A stretch of 64,000 nucleotides of DNA, from the NCBI RefSeq assembly GCF_002845985.1, contig NZ_PDFK01000010.1, positions 1 through 64,000 on the forward strand, read 5' to 3'. Position numbers and translations under genes: made by a program. Shown here piece by piece: positions 45,315 through 54,983 of the stretch (position 1 is its first letter; the number at the start of each line of letters is the position of its first letter). The notes under the pieces are model-generated. The model searched no databases and was not told the DNA's origin. It saw only the letters and a list, made by a program, of their open reading frames with translations. This DNA is from Lysinibacillus fusiformis. GTDB lineage: Bacteria; Bacillota; Bacilli; Bacillales_A; Planococcaceae.

Positions 45315-46669
45315 AACGATTCCCCCTCATTCTTTGGCAAGATATTCGTCACTTCAGCCACTACCTTTCCATCATGGAAAGTGAGCGTAAGCTGATCCTG
45401 CTTTTGCACCTCAGTGGATGATTTAATCATTTGCTGATCTTTATATGCTACTGTAAAGCCTCTAGTTAGAATGGATAGTGGATTTAAAGCTTCTAATGTT
45501 CTAACAGTTGCCTCGAATTGTTGTTGCTGCTTCGCCACATAATACGTCGTAGCACGAGATAATTGTTGGATGCGTGCTTCAAGCTCCCGTTGATGGAAGG
45601 CTAGTGCTTTTTTTGGTGAATGTTGCTCCACCGTACTATGTAATTGTTGAAGCTGGGCGCCTTTCTTCATCAAATCCACTTGCATCGCTGTCTGCAATCC
45701 GGACTCAAGCTGTGCTAATCTTTCCGTAAAAGGTCGATAAAGTCTTTCGGGCATGGACAATGGATAAGACTGTTGGAGTTTATTTAGACGTTGACGTTCA
45801 GCCATAAGTTGCGACCTAACCATCTGATGAAGTTGTGATTTTTGCGAAAGCACACGTTGAAATAATTCCGCCTGATCTGGTACAGCCATTTCGGCGGCTG
45901 CTGTTGGTGTAGGTGCTCGTAAATCAGCAACATAATCAGCAATTGTCGTATCTGTTTCGTGACCAACTGCGCTAATAATAGGGATTCGACTGTCGAAAAT
46001 AGCCCGTGCGACTATTTCTTCGTTAAATGCCCAAAGATCCTCGATTGAGCCTCCCCCTCGTCCGACTATCAACACGTCACAGCTTGCCTCCTGATTAGCA
46101 CGTTGAATATTTTGCACAATATTCGGGGCTGCTTGTGCTCCTTGAACGAGTGTTGGATAAATTAAAATCTCAGCCAGTGGGTATCGTCTCTTTAACGTCG
46201 TACAAATATCTCGAATGGCAGCACCGGTTGTCGATGTTAACACACCAATTTTTTCAGGAAACTTTGGAATCGGCTGCTTCCACTCCGGTTTAAAAAGCCC
46301 TTCTTTTTGCAATTGCTCTTTTAATTGATTAAAGGCTACAAATAAGCTTCCAATGCCATCAGGTTGCATTTCCTGCACATAGAGCTGATAGGTTCCATAG
46401 CCTTCGTAAACGTTTACATCACCGCGAATAAATACTTGCATACCTTCCTTTGGCTCAAATGCTAACTTCGCGGCCGCTGTTTTAAACATGGTAGCCGCTA
46501 TTCGGGCACCATCGTCCTTTAATGTAAAGTAAATATGACCTGATTGATGAATTTTAACATTCGATAATTCACCCTTTACATATACTTCGCGTAAATGTGG
46601 ATCGGCATCAAATTTTCGTTTAATATATTTTGTTAACGCTTTTACAGTTAAATAAGAAGCAGAGGACAT
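45311..46669 (-). CDS. xseA: Exodeoxyribonuclease VII large subunit
   Basis: A 452-residue subunit. It has an N-terminal OB fold (YLTVKALTKYIKRKFDADP), the nuclease domain with GVLTSTTGAAIRDI, DVLIVGRGGGSIEDLWAFNE and SAVGHETDTTIADYVADLRA, then a long coiled coil (residues 270-400) and a C-terminal beta segment. First of xseA-xseB-ispA-dxs-yqxC. Confidence 0.96.
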   Translation of the reverse strand: MSSASYLTVKALTKYIKRKFDADPHLREVYVKGELSNVKIHQSGHIYFTLKDDGARIAATMFKTAAAKLAFEPKEGMQVFIRGDVNVYEGYGTYQLYVQEMQPDGIGSLFVAFNQLKEQLQKEGLFKPEWKQPIPKFPEKIGVLTSTTGAAIRDICTTLKRRYPLAEILIYPTLVQGAQAAPNIVQNIQRANQEASCDVLIVGRGGGSIEDLWAFNEEIVARAIFDSRIPIISAVGHETDTTIADYVADLRAPTPTAAAEMAVPDQAELFQRVLSQKSQLHQMVRSQLMAERQRLNKLQQSYPLSMPERLYRPFTERLAQLESGLQTAMQVDLMKKGAQLQQLHSTVEQHSPKKALAFHQRELEARIQQLSRATTYYVAKQQQQFEATVRTLEALNPLSILTRGFTVAYKDQQMIKSSTEVQKQDQLTLTFHDGKVVAEVTNILPKNEGESL

Positions 46670-46863
46670 GTTTTCGGCTCCTTTACTAAAATCAAGTTTT
46701 TCACAAAACTACACCTATCATAACATTTTTTACGGTCGTTGACGTGACTAAAATGCAGTTTCGCTAGAAAAAACGACGATGTTTCCTCTATCGAAAAATA
46801 ACTATAACACATTCCTACACGTTCTCACTATTAGAAACCGTATATTGTAATACATTACAAAAC

Positions 46864-46896
46864 AAAGTCCCATAACATGAGTCGTTATGAGACTTT
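46864..46896. terminator. Terminator after uppP
   Basis: AAAGTC-CATAAC and GTTATG-GACTTT pair around a 7-nt loop, just past the uppP stop. The U-run is modest. Confidence 0.6.
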
Positions 46897-46901
46897 ATAT
46901 T

Positions 46902-47717
46902 TTAATAGAATAGTAATAAAAGGGTCCCTACAATAAAGCAATAGTACGTAAAATAGCTAAGTTTACCACTTTTCATAATGCCCATAAACCAACGCATCGC
47001 AAAATAAGTCATAATGAGTGTTGCTAGGAAAGTAGCTGCATAGGGCAACGCTAATGTACCTTTATTCGGTTCGTCTAAAAAATCTGTAATCCCTAGGACA
47101 ACCCCACCCAAACTTACAGGAATATAAAGCATAAAGGAGAAACGTAAGGCAGTATCCTGCTTCATCCCTACGGCTATTGCTGAAATAATTGTTGCTCCTG
47201 AACGGCTAATACCTGGCGTTAAAGCAACCGCTTGCCCCAATCCTACAATAATGGCATCTTTTGCACGTAAATCTGCATCTTTTTTCTTGCCACGCATATT
47301 ACGTATTAACCATAATGCGGCCCCTGTGACAAATAACATGAGCGCAATCGTTGTCATACTGACGTTATCAGCTATGACATCACTTAATAACACCCCTAAA
47401 ACGCCAGCAGGGATCGAACCAATCACGATATACAAAGCAAAGCGAAAATCTGCATGATACCGTTTTTCACGTGTCTTCAGATAAAGAAAAAAATGGGTAA
47501 TAAGCCGAACAATATCCTCACGATAAATATACATAATAGCAAGTAGCGAAGCTGTATTTGTTAAAATGGCAAACGTAAATCCTTGCTCCCCAAGTCCAAG
47601 TATTTCACTGGCGATCATCACATGTCCACTCGACGATACAGGAATGGGTTCTGTGAAACCTTGGACAAGACCAATGATGATATGTTTGACAATTAACACA
47701 ATATCGATATTTTCCAT
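46902..47717 (-). CDS. uppP: Undecaprenyl-diphosphate phosphatase
   Basis: A 271-residue membrane enzyme of the BacA/UppP family that recycles the lipid carrier of wall synthesis. The two active-site motifs are GFTEPIPVSSSGHVMIASEI near the N-terminus and GISRSGATIISAIAVGM in the second half. About eight hydrophobic helices are present. Note Pro in TEPIPVSSSGH where many relatives have LPVSSSGH. Transcribed alone. Confidence 0.95.
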   Translation of the reverse strand: MENIDIVLIVKHIIIGLVQGFTEPIPVSSSGHVMIASEILGLGEQGFTFAILTNTASLLAIMYIYREDIVRLITHFFLYLKTREKRYHADFRFALYIVIGSIPAGVLGVLLSDVIADNVSMTTIALMLFVTGAALWLIRNMRGKKKDADLRAKDAIIVGLGQAVALTPGISRSGATIISAIAVGMKQDTALRFSFMLYIPVSLGGVVLGITDFLDEPNKGTLALPYAATFLATLIMTYFAMRWFMGIMKSGKLSYFTYYCFIVGTLLLLFY

Positions 47718-47800
47718 AAAAACCTCCTTCTAAGTATGTATGTCCCAAACGTTACATTAGACGTCAAAAACAGCATAAAAGTTCTGAATTTACGTCACAT

Positions 47801-47839
47801 AAAAAAGGCATCTCAAAACAATGTTGAGATGCCTTTTTT
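47801..47839. terminator. folD terminator
   Basis: AAAAAAGGCATCTCAA and TTGAGATGCCTTTTTT form a perfect 16-bp stem with a 7-nt loop, active in both directions. Confidence 0.95.
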
Positions 47840-47850
47840 CGTAAGGTTAT

Positions 47851-48705
47851 TTATTGTGCAAGCTTATTTTCAGCTGCTTGCACAGTGTTGAATAGTAACA
47901 TAGTGATGGTCATTGGGCCTACGCCGCCTGGTACAGGCGTAATATGAGACGCAATTCCATCCACTTCTACAAAGTTTACGTCACCGCATAATTTATTGTT
48001 GTCATCGCGATTAATCCCTACATCAATGACAACAGCCCCTTCTTTCACATGCTCTTTCGTAATAAAGTTCGCACGTCCAACAGCGGCAATTAAAATATCT
48101 GCTTGTTTTGTAAATGAAGGCAAATCTGGCGTTTTAGAATGCGTATAGGTCACCGTTGCATCCTTTTGCAATAATAGTTGTCCCATTGGTTTACCAACGA
48201 TATGACTACGTCCTACGATGACTGCATGTTTTCCAGCGATTTCAATTCCTGAATACTCAAGAAGCTTCATCACGCCAAACGGTGTACAAGGTAAAAATGT
48301 TTCTTGGCCAAGCATCATTTTCCCAACACTGACAGGTGAGAAACCGTCGACATCTTTCTCGACAGCTATCGTTGCAATGACTGTATCCTCATCAATATGT
48401 TTTGGGAGTGGTAATTGTACTAAAATACCGTGAATATCCTCACGTTGATTTAAACGTTGAATTTGTGCTAATAATTCCTCTTGCGTTGTTTCTTCTGGTA
48501 ATTTAATGAGTTCTGAGAACATACCAATTGCTTCACAAGATTTTTGTTTATTTCTCACATATGTAGCTGAAGCTTGGTTGTCTCCAACTAATACAACCGC
48601 TAAACCAGGTGTTAACCCTCGTTCTTTTAAACGAATGACACGCTCCGCCACAGCATTACGAATTTCTTGACCAATCTCTTTACCATTAATAATTGCACTT
48701 GACAT
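47851..48705 (-). CDS. folD: Methylenetetrahydrofolate dehydrogenase/cyclohydrolase
   Basis: A 284-residue bifunctional folate enzyme. The catalytic Lys and Tyr lie in SATYVRNKQKSCEAIGM, with HGILVQLPLPKHID next. The NADP site is HAVIVGRSHIVGKPMGQLL, and the C-terminus has HITPVPGGVGPMTITMLL. It lies between nusB and uppP with its own strong terminator. Confidence 0.97.
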   Translation of the reverse strand: MSSAIINGKEIGQEIRNAVAERVIRLKERGLTPGLAVVLVGDNQASATYVRNKQKSCEAIGMFSELIKLPEETTQEELLAQIQRLNQREDIHGILVQLPLPKHIDEDTVIATIAVEKDVDGFSPVSVGKMMLGQETFLPCTPFGVMKLLEYSGIEIAGKHAVIVGRSHIVGKPMGQLLLQKDATVTYTHSKTPDLPSFTKQADILIAAVGRANFITKEHVKEGAVVIDVGINRDDNNKLCGDVNFVEVDGIASHITPVPGGVGPMTITMLLFNTVQAAENKLAQ

Positions 48706-48736
48706 AAACCTTCGTTACTCCTTCCAATTCAACACA

Positions 48737-49120
48737 TTATTCTTGTTCTGTAAATTTAGAAAGTACACCATTGACGAATTTAGATGAACTATCTTCGCCA
48801 AATGTTTTACATAACTCGATTGCTTCGTTTAGTACTACTCTTTTTGGTGTTTCAGGCATGTATAACAGTTCGTATACAGCTAGGCGTAATACCGTTCTTT
48901 CAATTTTGGGTAGACGGGCAAGTGACCACTTTTCAAGATGCTGTTCTAATGTAGCATCGATTTCCTCCAAATGTTCAGCTGTTCCATTCACAATCTTTTC
49001 ATAGAAGGCATTGGTAGGTTGACCTTTAATATGGCCCATTGCTTCTTCAACTGTTAGATCCGTGTTGTCTAGCTGAAACAAAACTTGCAACGCTTTTTCG
49101 CGTGCTTCATGTCGTTTCAT
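48737..49120 (-). CDS. nusB: Transcription antitermination factor NusB
   Basis: A 127-residue all-helical NusB. The RNA-binding N-terminus is KRHEAREKALQVLFQLD, and the C-terminal signature is VVLNEAIELCKTFGEDSSSK, then FVNGVLSKF. It is upstream of folD as in B. subtilis. Confidence 0.96.
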   Translation of the reverse strand: MKRHEAREKALQVLFQLDNTDLTVEEAMGHIKGQPTNAFYEKIVNGTAEHLEEIDATLEQHLEKWSLARLPKIERTVLRLAVYELLYMPETPKRVVLNEAIELCKTFGEDSSSKFVNGVLSKFTEQE

Positions 49121-49361
49121 GTAAAGCTCTCCTTCTTAAGTGGCATTAAGGTTTATAATAGCATAAAATCGCCCGAGAAACACGATTTCAAGCAAGTTTT
49201 CAATAATCTGAAACCTTTTCCAAGGAACTTTTTGCTTCATTTAGCCTTTCATTCAATTGGAGCTCTCTTCTAATCAAATATGGTTATTCAAAAATGAAGG
49301 TTTCATTTCCATAATGGTATACTAAAGAAGAAAATAAAAAGAATCTTCAGAGGTGTTGACA

Positions 49362-49529
49362 ATGCAATATGAGGCTGTATGCACGAGCTGTAAAAAACCA
49401 TTTAAATTGATGGAAGGTGAGGAGCAATATAAACAAATGAAGGAACGAAAATCTCGCCTATTTTACTGCGAGGATTGCAAGCATAAAATTCGATTTGATG
49501 CCATTCGAAACTTCTTTAGCTATTACTAG
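49362..49529 (+). CDS. Small zinc-ribbon protein (DUF2197/YlaI-like)
   Basis: A 55-residue protein, MQYEAVCTSCKKPFKLMEG at the start, with two CxxC pairs (CTSC, CEDC) spaced for one zinc ribbon. Size and layout resemble YlaI-type proteins. AGAGGTG lies 7 nt before the ATG. It ends 13 nt before the MerR-type regulator and may be co-transcribed with it. Confidence 0.65.
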   Translation: MQYEAVCTSCKKPFKLMEGEEQYKQMKERKSRLFYCEDCKHKIRFDAIRNFFSYY

Positions 49530-49542
49530 TGGAGGCCATTTT

Positions 49543-50403
49543 ATGAAGGAACATTATTATACCATTGGTGAGGTTGCCAAACTTTCAAATTTATCGATTC
49601 AGACGCTACGTTACTATGATCAAATTGATTTATTTAAGCCTGCTTATACTGATCCCTACACCCATTACCGTTATTATAAAGGCAATCAGCTTTTCTATTT
49701 AGACATTATCAAATCGCTTAAATATATCGGCGTTACGCTCGAAGATATAAAAAAAGCACTGACATTAACTTCCGAAGAATTGCTTGCTTTTTTAGCACAG
49801 CAAGAGCTACGCATAAACGAAAAGATTTCACGTTTAAACGAAGCCAAAAATACGTTACTGAAAACGAAAAAACAATTACAGGAGCAAATTGATATCCCGA
49901 TTTTTGGTGAGGTCTATATGCAGATAGAAGAAGCTATGCCCGTTCTGCAAGTGACAACAACTGAATTAACACCAACATCGAGCACGAGTACATATTATGC
50001 AACATTAACTAAAATCATCGAAAAGGAAGGCAGTGTCTTAAATAGTCGATATGGTTGTACATATCCTCTTGTGCCCTATAAAGATGTCAATGATATTATT
50101 TATGATGCTGTCTTCACTCCTCTTTTAACGGAGCGCACATTTTCGAAGCTTTCACCCAATGTACAGCAAACCATCATCCCTGCTGGTAAGTATGTATGCA
50201 TTGCCTTTATTTATGACCCCGATACTTATTTTTCGTTCTATGAAAAATTGAGAAATTATGTGTTGGCACAGCAAGAAATTTTTGAATCACAAGTGTATGA
50301 GCTATATATGCCAGCAACTCTAACGATGGAGAAAGAAAAGAAATTTATTGTAGAATTAAAGATTAGGCAAAAACAAGAAACAATGATTTCTGCGAAAAAG
50401 TAG
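49543..50403 (+). CDS. MerR-family multidrug-sensing activator (BmrR-like)
   Basis: A 286-residue regulator. The N-terminal MerR domain is YYTIGEVAKLSNLSIQTLRY and HYRYYKGNQLFYLDIIKSL. A long coiled coil covers residues 80-125, and a GyrI/BmrR-like effector domain ends with KYVCIAFIYDPDTYFSFYE. The start MKEHYYTIGE follows GGAGG; the longer frame is rejected. It lies upstream of an efflux pump whose promoter has the over-long spacer typical of MerR targets, so drug-induced activation of the pump is likely. Confidence 0.88.
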   Translation: MKEHYYTIGEVAKLSNLSIQTLRYYDQIDLFKPAYTDPYTHYRYYKGNQLFYLDIIKSLKYIGVTLEDIKKALTLTSEELLAFLAQQELRINEKISRLNEAKNTLLKTKKQLQEQIDIPIFGEVYMQIEEAMPVLQVTTTELTPTSSTSTYYATLTKIIEKEGSVLNSRYGCTYPLVPYKDVNDIIYDAVFTPLLTERTFSKLSPNVQQTIIPAGKYVCIAFIYDPDTYFSFYEKLRNYVLAQQEIFESQVYELYMPATLTMEKEKKFIVELKIRQKQETMISAKK

Positions 50404-50474
50404 CTACGGATTCGTATAACTCCTCATGAAAACTTCCAAACTAATAAAAACTTTTAAAAATGAAAACAAATCTT

Positions 50475-50505
50475 TTGACCCTATAGTTACTATAGGGTTT
50501 ATCGT
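50475..50505 (+). promoter_or_regulatory. MerR-type promoter/operator of the efflux gene
   Basis: TTGACC, a 19-bp spacer and TATCGT. The spacer is filled by the perfect dyad ACCCTATAG / CTATAGGGT (50478-50498). A 19-bp spacer needs DNA twisting by a MerR-family activator, here the gene next door. Confidence 0.9.
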
Positions 50506-50570
50506 ATTACATGGAAATAATCTAGTAGATTTAATACAAATGTATCGTGAACAAATAGAAGGAGTACTTT

Positions 50571-51740
50571 ATGAGCAAGAAACAAAATATAACTTTAGCC
50601 ATTTTACTGTCTAATCTTTTCATTGCCTTTTTAGGGATTGGTTTAGTCATCCCTGTTTTACCAACGATTATGAATGAGCTTCATATTTCGGGCTCTGTCG
50701 TTGGTTATATGGTGGCAGCCTTTGCTATCACACAATTAATCGCATCACCAATTGCTGGTAAGCTTGTCGATAATATTGGCCGCAAAATTATGATTGTTGC
50801 AGGTCTTTTTATTTTTGGACTTTCAGAGTTTTTATTCGGCTTTGGTCGTTCAGTTGAAATACTCTTTGTCTCCCGTATGCTAGGTGGCGTGAGTGCAGCT
50901 TTCATTATGCCAGCCGTAACTGCCTATATTGCCGATATTACAACATTGGCACAGCGTCCAAAAGCACTTGGTTATATGAGTGCAGCCATCAGCACAGGGT
51001 TTATAATCGGTCCTGGCATCGGTGGTTTTTTAGCTGAATATGGTACACGTGTACCATTTTATGCAGCTGGAGTACTTGGTCTGTTCGCGGCTATCCTGTC
51101 ATTTATGTTTTTAAAAGAACCGACACGTGCTACAGACAATGAAGAATCGGCACCATCTATTGTTGGTAGTGTCAAGCGAGTTTTTAGCCCGCTCTACTTC
51201 ATTCCATTCATTCTTATTTTCGTTCTGTCATTTGGCCTCGCTGCATTCGAATCGCTATTTAGCTTATTCGTCGATCACAAATTTGCGTTCACACCATCTG
51301 ATATCGCCATTATCATTACAGGAAGTGGTATTGTAGGTGCCTTGGCTCAATTAATACTATTTGATTGGCTGACAAAGAAAATGGGCGAAATTAATGTTAT
51401 TCGTTACTCACTAATCCTTTCAGCAGTTTTAACATTCGCCATGACGATAGTGAATCATTATTTTGCCATCTTATTTGTTACATTCTTTATTTTCGTAGGC
51501 TTCGATTTAATTCGTCCTGCAGTTACTTCCTATTTATCAAAAATCGCCGGAAATGAACAAGGATTTGTTGGTGGAATGAACTCTATGTTTACAAGTCTTG
51601 GTAATATTTTCGGCCCTATCTTAGGTGGTATATTGTTCGATGTGAATCTGAACTATCCATACTATTTTGCCACAATCGTCTTAGTGCTTGGCGTCATTCT
51701 TGCATTATTCTGGAGAAAGCCAAAGCATATTGAATTATAA
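50571..51740 (+). CDS. MFS multidrug efflux transporter (Bmr/NorA type)
   Basis: A 389-residue, 12-helix drug:H+ antiporter. Motif A is GKLVDNIGRKIMIVAGLF between helices 2 and 3. Motif C is GYMSAAISTGFIIGPGIGGF in helix 5, marking an antiporter. GGAGTACTTT precedes the ATG. It is controlled by the MerR-type promoter directly upstream. Confidence 0.93.
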   Translation: MSKKQNITLAILLSNLFIAFLGIGLVIPVLPTIMNELHISGSVVGYMVAAFAITQLIASPIAGKLVDNIGRKIMIVAGLFIFGLSEFLFGFGRSVEILFVSRMLGGVSAAFIMPAVTAYIADITTLAQRPKALGYMSAAISTGFIIGPGIGGFLAEYGTRVPFYAAGVLGLFAAILSFMFLKEPTRATDNEESAPSIVGSVKRVFSPLYFIPFILIFVLSFGLAAFESLFSLFVDHKFAFTPSDIAIIITGSGIVGALAQLILFDWLTKKMGEINVIRYSLILSAVLTFAMTIVNHYFAILFVTFFIFVGFDLIRPAVTSYLSKIAGNEQGFVGGMNSMFTSLGNIFGPILGGILFDVNLNYPYYFATIVLVLGVILALFWRKPKHIEL

Positions 51741-51787
51741 AAATGAACGATACACATCTATACAAATGAATCCTAGAGAATCCTCCT

Positions 51788-51840
51788 AAAAAAGGATTGC
51801 CCTTGCGATGAACAAATCATCGTTGGGCAATCCTTCTTTT
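51788..51840. terminator. Bidirectional terminator between the efflux gene and yqhY
   Basis: AAAAAGGATTGCCC and GGGCAATCCTTCTTTTT form a long stem with inner GATGA/TCATC pairing, with A and T runs on both sides. Confidence 0.92.
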
Positions 51841-52250
51841 TATTCATGTACTACAGTTTCTTCTTTTTCGAAATGAATTCCTGTAATATGCACATTCACT
51901 TCTGCTGTTTCTAGTGCTGTCATATTCAAAATAGCTTGTCGTATTTGGGTTTGAACTTCCTTCGCTACCTTAGGAATGGCATATCCATATTTCACAGAGC
52001 AAAATACATCAATAGCAATTTCACCAGTTTCCGTTACACCTGATTTAATGCCTTTATTGTGTACTTTTTTACCGAAACGTTCAGCGACACCCGTCGCAAT
52101 ATTTCCACGAGTTGCAGCAATGCCTTCAACTTCATTGACAGCAATCCCAGCTACAACTTCGATCACCTCTGCTGCTACCTCAATTTTTCCAAGCTCTTCT
52201 TTTCCAGAAGGTGTTGGTTGTACGAAAGATTGTCCTACTTTCTCTGCCAT
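51840..52250 (-). CDS. yqhY: Asp23/Gls24 family protein YqhY
   Basis: A 136-residue Asp23/DUF322 protein: EVIEVVAGIAVNEVEGIAAT is the family opening and VNVHITGIHF the closing strand. The start MAEKVGQSF is placed behind AAAGGATG. In B. subtilis yqhY follows accC and links fatty-acid synthesis to growth. Here ~5.6 kb of remnant DNA separates it from accC. Confidence 0.92.
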   Translation of the reverse strand: MAEKVGQSFVQPTPSGKEELGKIEVAAEVIEVVAGIAVNEVEGIAATRGNIATGVAERFGKKVHNKGIKSGVTETGEIAIDVFCSVKYGYAIPKVAKEVQTQIRQAILNMTALETAEVNVHITGIHFEKEETVVHE

Positions 52251-52375
52251 ACAAATATCATCCTTTCCCTTACACATCACAAACAAGTGCTGTACTTACG
52301 TTCATTATACTATAAAAAGGAAGGTTTGGCTGTCGAAAGCCGTTTTAATTTATCGATAGAATCGTTGAATTGGAA

Positions 52376-52702
52376 TTATTGATCCTCGACATCTATTAGG
52401 TAAACCCCATTTTCAAATCCACCACGTATTATTTTCTTATACTCACGAGTCGCATCTAGCTCTTCATAGCTTACACCTAACACTCTTATGGCTGCATGAA
52501 TAAGCTCAAGTATATCCGCTAGCTCCTCCATATTTGCTTGTCTATCTTTTGCGTCATGAAATTCTGATGCTTCTTCTATCATCTTAGCTTTTATTGCATT
52601 CAATAGCTCATTAGATTCTAGGGCTCGCGCATGATAAGATAAACCCTTCGCTTGAATAATGTCTAAAATCTTATCTCTCACAAGCTTATTGTATACAGGC
52701 AT
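52376..52702 (-). CDS. MazG-like house-cleaning NTP pyrophosphohydrolase
   Basis: A 108-residue all-alpha NTP pyrophosphatase-like protein. It begins YNKLVRDKILDIIQAKG, and the metal-binding helix pair is KMIEEASEFHDAKDRQANME followed by EELADILELIHA (EExxE...ExxD). The substrate is unknown. It lies just outside the decayed region. Confidence 0.85.
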   Translation of the reverse strand: MPVYNKLVRDKILDIIQAKGLSYHARALESNELLNAIKAKMIEEASEFHDAKDRQANMEELADILELIHAAIRVLGVSYEELDATREYKKIIRGGFENGVYLIDVEDQ

Positions 52703-52807
52703 CTATTGATTAACTCCCATTCATCCAAAAGTTTTGTACTATCACCAACTTCTATTATATAGTATCATTTCTATAATATAGAAATAGTTTCAGAATAGAG
52801 GTGTAGG

Positions 52808-53015
52808 ATGTTACGAAAATGGTTGTTGGGTATTGGGGCGGCTGTCATTATTTTTACAATGCTTATTTTATTATTAGGAAATAGAGCTACTGAAGATACC
52901 TTGCTCGCAAAAAATATAATGGAGCAAGCTAATGGTGGCTCAAAAATCGTTTCACTAAATCAATTGACTACTTTTGATTGGGAAAAAGCACAAGTTTATG
53001 GACCTTATTTTAAAG
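52808..53015 (+). pseudogene. Truncated chromosomal membrane-protein gene
   Basis: The first ~69 residues (MLRKWLLGIGAAVIIFTMLI, one membrane helix, then VSLNQLTTFDWEKAQVYGPY) look like a normal small exported protein of Bacillales. After GPY the frame runs into the antisense of an HNH gene and loses sense. The 3' half is missing from the window. It marks the left junction of the remnant. Confidence 0.7.
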
Positions 53016-53563
53016 TTCCCATAAAGAGAATGAAATTTAGTGTGACAACCATTACACAACGTTACCCCATTTGCTACATTTGTTCTTCCCTCATTATACC
53101 AATGATAACCGTCTAAATGATGCGCAACTGGATTTCCACCCTGATTATCAAAACAACATTGGCATGTGTAATTGTCACGACTATAAACATACTTTCTCCA
53201 AATTCCGTATCCCTCTATTAATCTTCCTTTCTCTCTTTCTTCCTCCGTTTTATATGGCTTGTAGTTCGGGTTTTCTTCTCCAAATCTTCGCCTGCCATAC
53301 ATAGGATTTTTTTTCCTCTAAAATCTCTTTCTTTATTAATGTACGATGATGGTTAATGAAACGTACATTAAATTCTTCTAAAACTTTTTCTTTATTACAT
53401 TTAGCGCAATACTTGTAACCATCTCTAGGTTTCAATGGTAAGGGTTTTTTCGTCTTGAAGTGTTTAAACAATCCTTACATATAGTAGAATAAGTTGCTTT
53501 TGTTTACTTGACCATTCTTACAAGGGCTTTTGTTTCTCCGCATTTATTGCATTTCTTTGACAT
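53016..53563 (-). pseudogene. Broken HNH endonuclease gene
   Basis: From ATG 53563 the frame gives MSKKCNKCGETKALVRMVK and then shifts. Further pieces read YKYCAKCNKEKVLEEFNVRF, then the HNH core (NYTCQCC, VAHHLDGYHWYNEGRTNVA, LCNGCHTKFHSLYG). At least three frameshifts or small deletions are needed to join them, and the C-terminus is lost where the gene meets the truncated plus-strand gene. Intact relatives are phage-type zinc-ribbon HNH nucleases. Confidence 0.75.
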
Positions 53564-53949
53564 TTCAAATCCCCTTTAACATCAAATTAATTCAAAATAT
53601 ATTTTTCTCATATAATACAAAGTTACTATTTTTACCACTCGCAATCAACAAACAAACCATTAATTAGGTTTGCTGATAAGAAATCATATATCAAATCTGT
53701 TCAATCAATGTACGCTCATTCTATGTCGTCATGACATGCTTCGAAGTGCGTGCGGAATGTTTTCCTTTGCTCCTATCCACCTCTAGTATGGCTCTCATGA
53801 AGTCCCATTGAAACTGTCAACCCCAATATGTCATTGCTTCATCAAAGTATCTTGTAGCGTGACTATGGACTTCTAACAGGAAAAATAAAAAAGATAGAGC
53901 TGTTTGCTCTACCTTCAAATCATTTTAATACTATGCTAATTCCCAAACC
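53564..53949. other. Remnant spacer
   Basis: No gene seen apart from the terminator near 53.9 kb. The stretch looks like debris of inactivated genes. Confidence 0.4.
53882..53913 (-). terminator. Terminator of the lipoprotein gene
   Basis: Minus-strand GGTAGAGC and GCTCTATC form an 8-bp stem with one G-U pair and a 5-nt loop, followed by TTTTTTATTTTT. Confidence 0.85.
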
Positions 53950-54714
53950 TCAATCTTGTATTGTCACCAATATTCCATCTTCAAAATATAAATATTTCCC
54001 GTAAGCTGAATACACCCATTGTTCCGATGTTCCATATGAAGTAATTGTTCTGTTAATATCATCGGGTTCACCCCAATTTGTAGCAAGTACCTGCTCTTTT
54101 GTCATTCCTATGTATACTCGATTTTTGCTTTCTTCAATTCTCTTAGCTTGTTCTTTTGCTTCTCGCTCAGCACGTTCAGCTTTATAGTTTGCAATTCTTT
54201 CACGAGTTTCATCTTTCCCTTTTTGTATAAATGCTTCAATTTCTTCTATATCTGTTGAGAACTTTTGATATATAAGTGATGTAACATTTTCATTTAACTT
54301 TTCCATATCTAAAGATAAAAGGATGTAATCGTAATAATCGAACGTTTCGGCTTTTTCAAAATATTTTTGAACAGCAAGATTATATAGTTCAATTGTTTTT
54401 TCTGTTGGTTTGATTTCACTATCAGCAGTTTGAATAAACGTATTTTTATAATGAGTAATTGCATCTAAGTAATTTTCTTCTTCGATAAGCTTAACAATGC
54501 TTTTTTCTACTGTTTCAGCTTTTTCTTGACGCTTTTGGTCTTCGACTGAAATTTCTTCTGTTTGCTTAGTTTCAATTAATTCTTCATTTTCTTCTAACTT
54601 TTTTTTAGTTTCTTCATTAGTACAACCAACAAGAGTTAATAGGCATAATGTTAACATTATAAGCTTTTTGTATTGATTACTTACTTTCACAACATTTACT
54701 TTGTTTTTCCGCAA
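53950..54714 (-). CDS. Lipoprotein with a SmpA/BamE-like C-terminal domain
   Basis: A 254-residue predicted lipoprotein. A basic N-terminus and hydrophobic segment end in LLTLVGCTNEE, a lipobox. Residues 35-190 are charged and helical. The last 60 residues (YIGMTKEQVLATNWGEPDDI, YGTSEQWVY, YLYFEDGILVTIQ) match the small domain seen in BamE-like and related proteins. It stands intact in an otherwise decayed region, with its own terminator. Function unknown. Confidence 0.75.
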   Translation of the reverse strand: MRKNKVNVVKVSNQYKKLIMLTLCLLTLVGCTNEETKKKLEENEELIETKQTEEISVEDQKRQEKAETVEKSIVKLIEEENYLDAITHYKNTFIQTADSEIKPTEKTIELYNLAVQKYFEKAETFDYYDYILLSLDMEKLNENVTSLIYQKFSTDIEEIEAFIQKGKDETRERIANYKAERAEREAKEQAKRIEESKNRVYIGMTKEQVLATNWGEPDDINRTITSYGTSEQWVYSAYGKYLYFEDGILVTIQD

Positions 54715-54983
54715 TTTAATTCCCCCAAAACTAATACTATGGACTACAAGACTATTTTACTACACTTATTGCCATATAAGTATTAAAATATCAAAATAGT
54801 TCCATCTTTAATATCGATAACCTAAGTTCATCAGAATATTTCGGTATAAAACTATGCGAAATCATTTAGCTACTAGAAGACGAACGACCTTAAAGCAATC
54901 TATGTAACCAAGTATCCATCTAGCTGTTTCTCGAATCGTCTAAGAGCAGTTCTGAGAAGTTGGCAACAGAAAAAGTACACCAA

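Noticed and set aside
53250-53471. Independent 73-residue gene
   Set aside because: It is one frame-shifted piece of the HNH endonuclease pseudogene.
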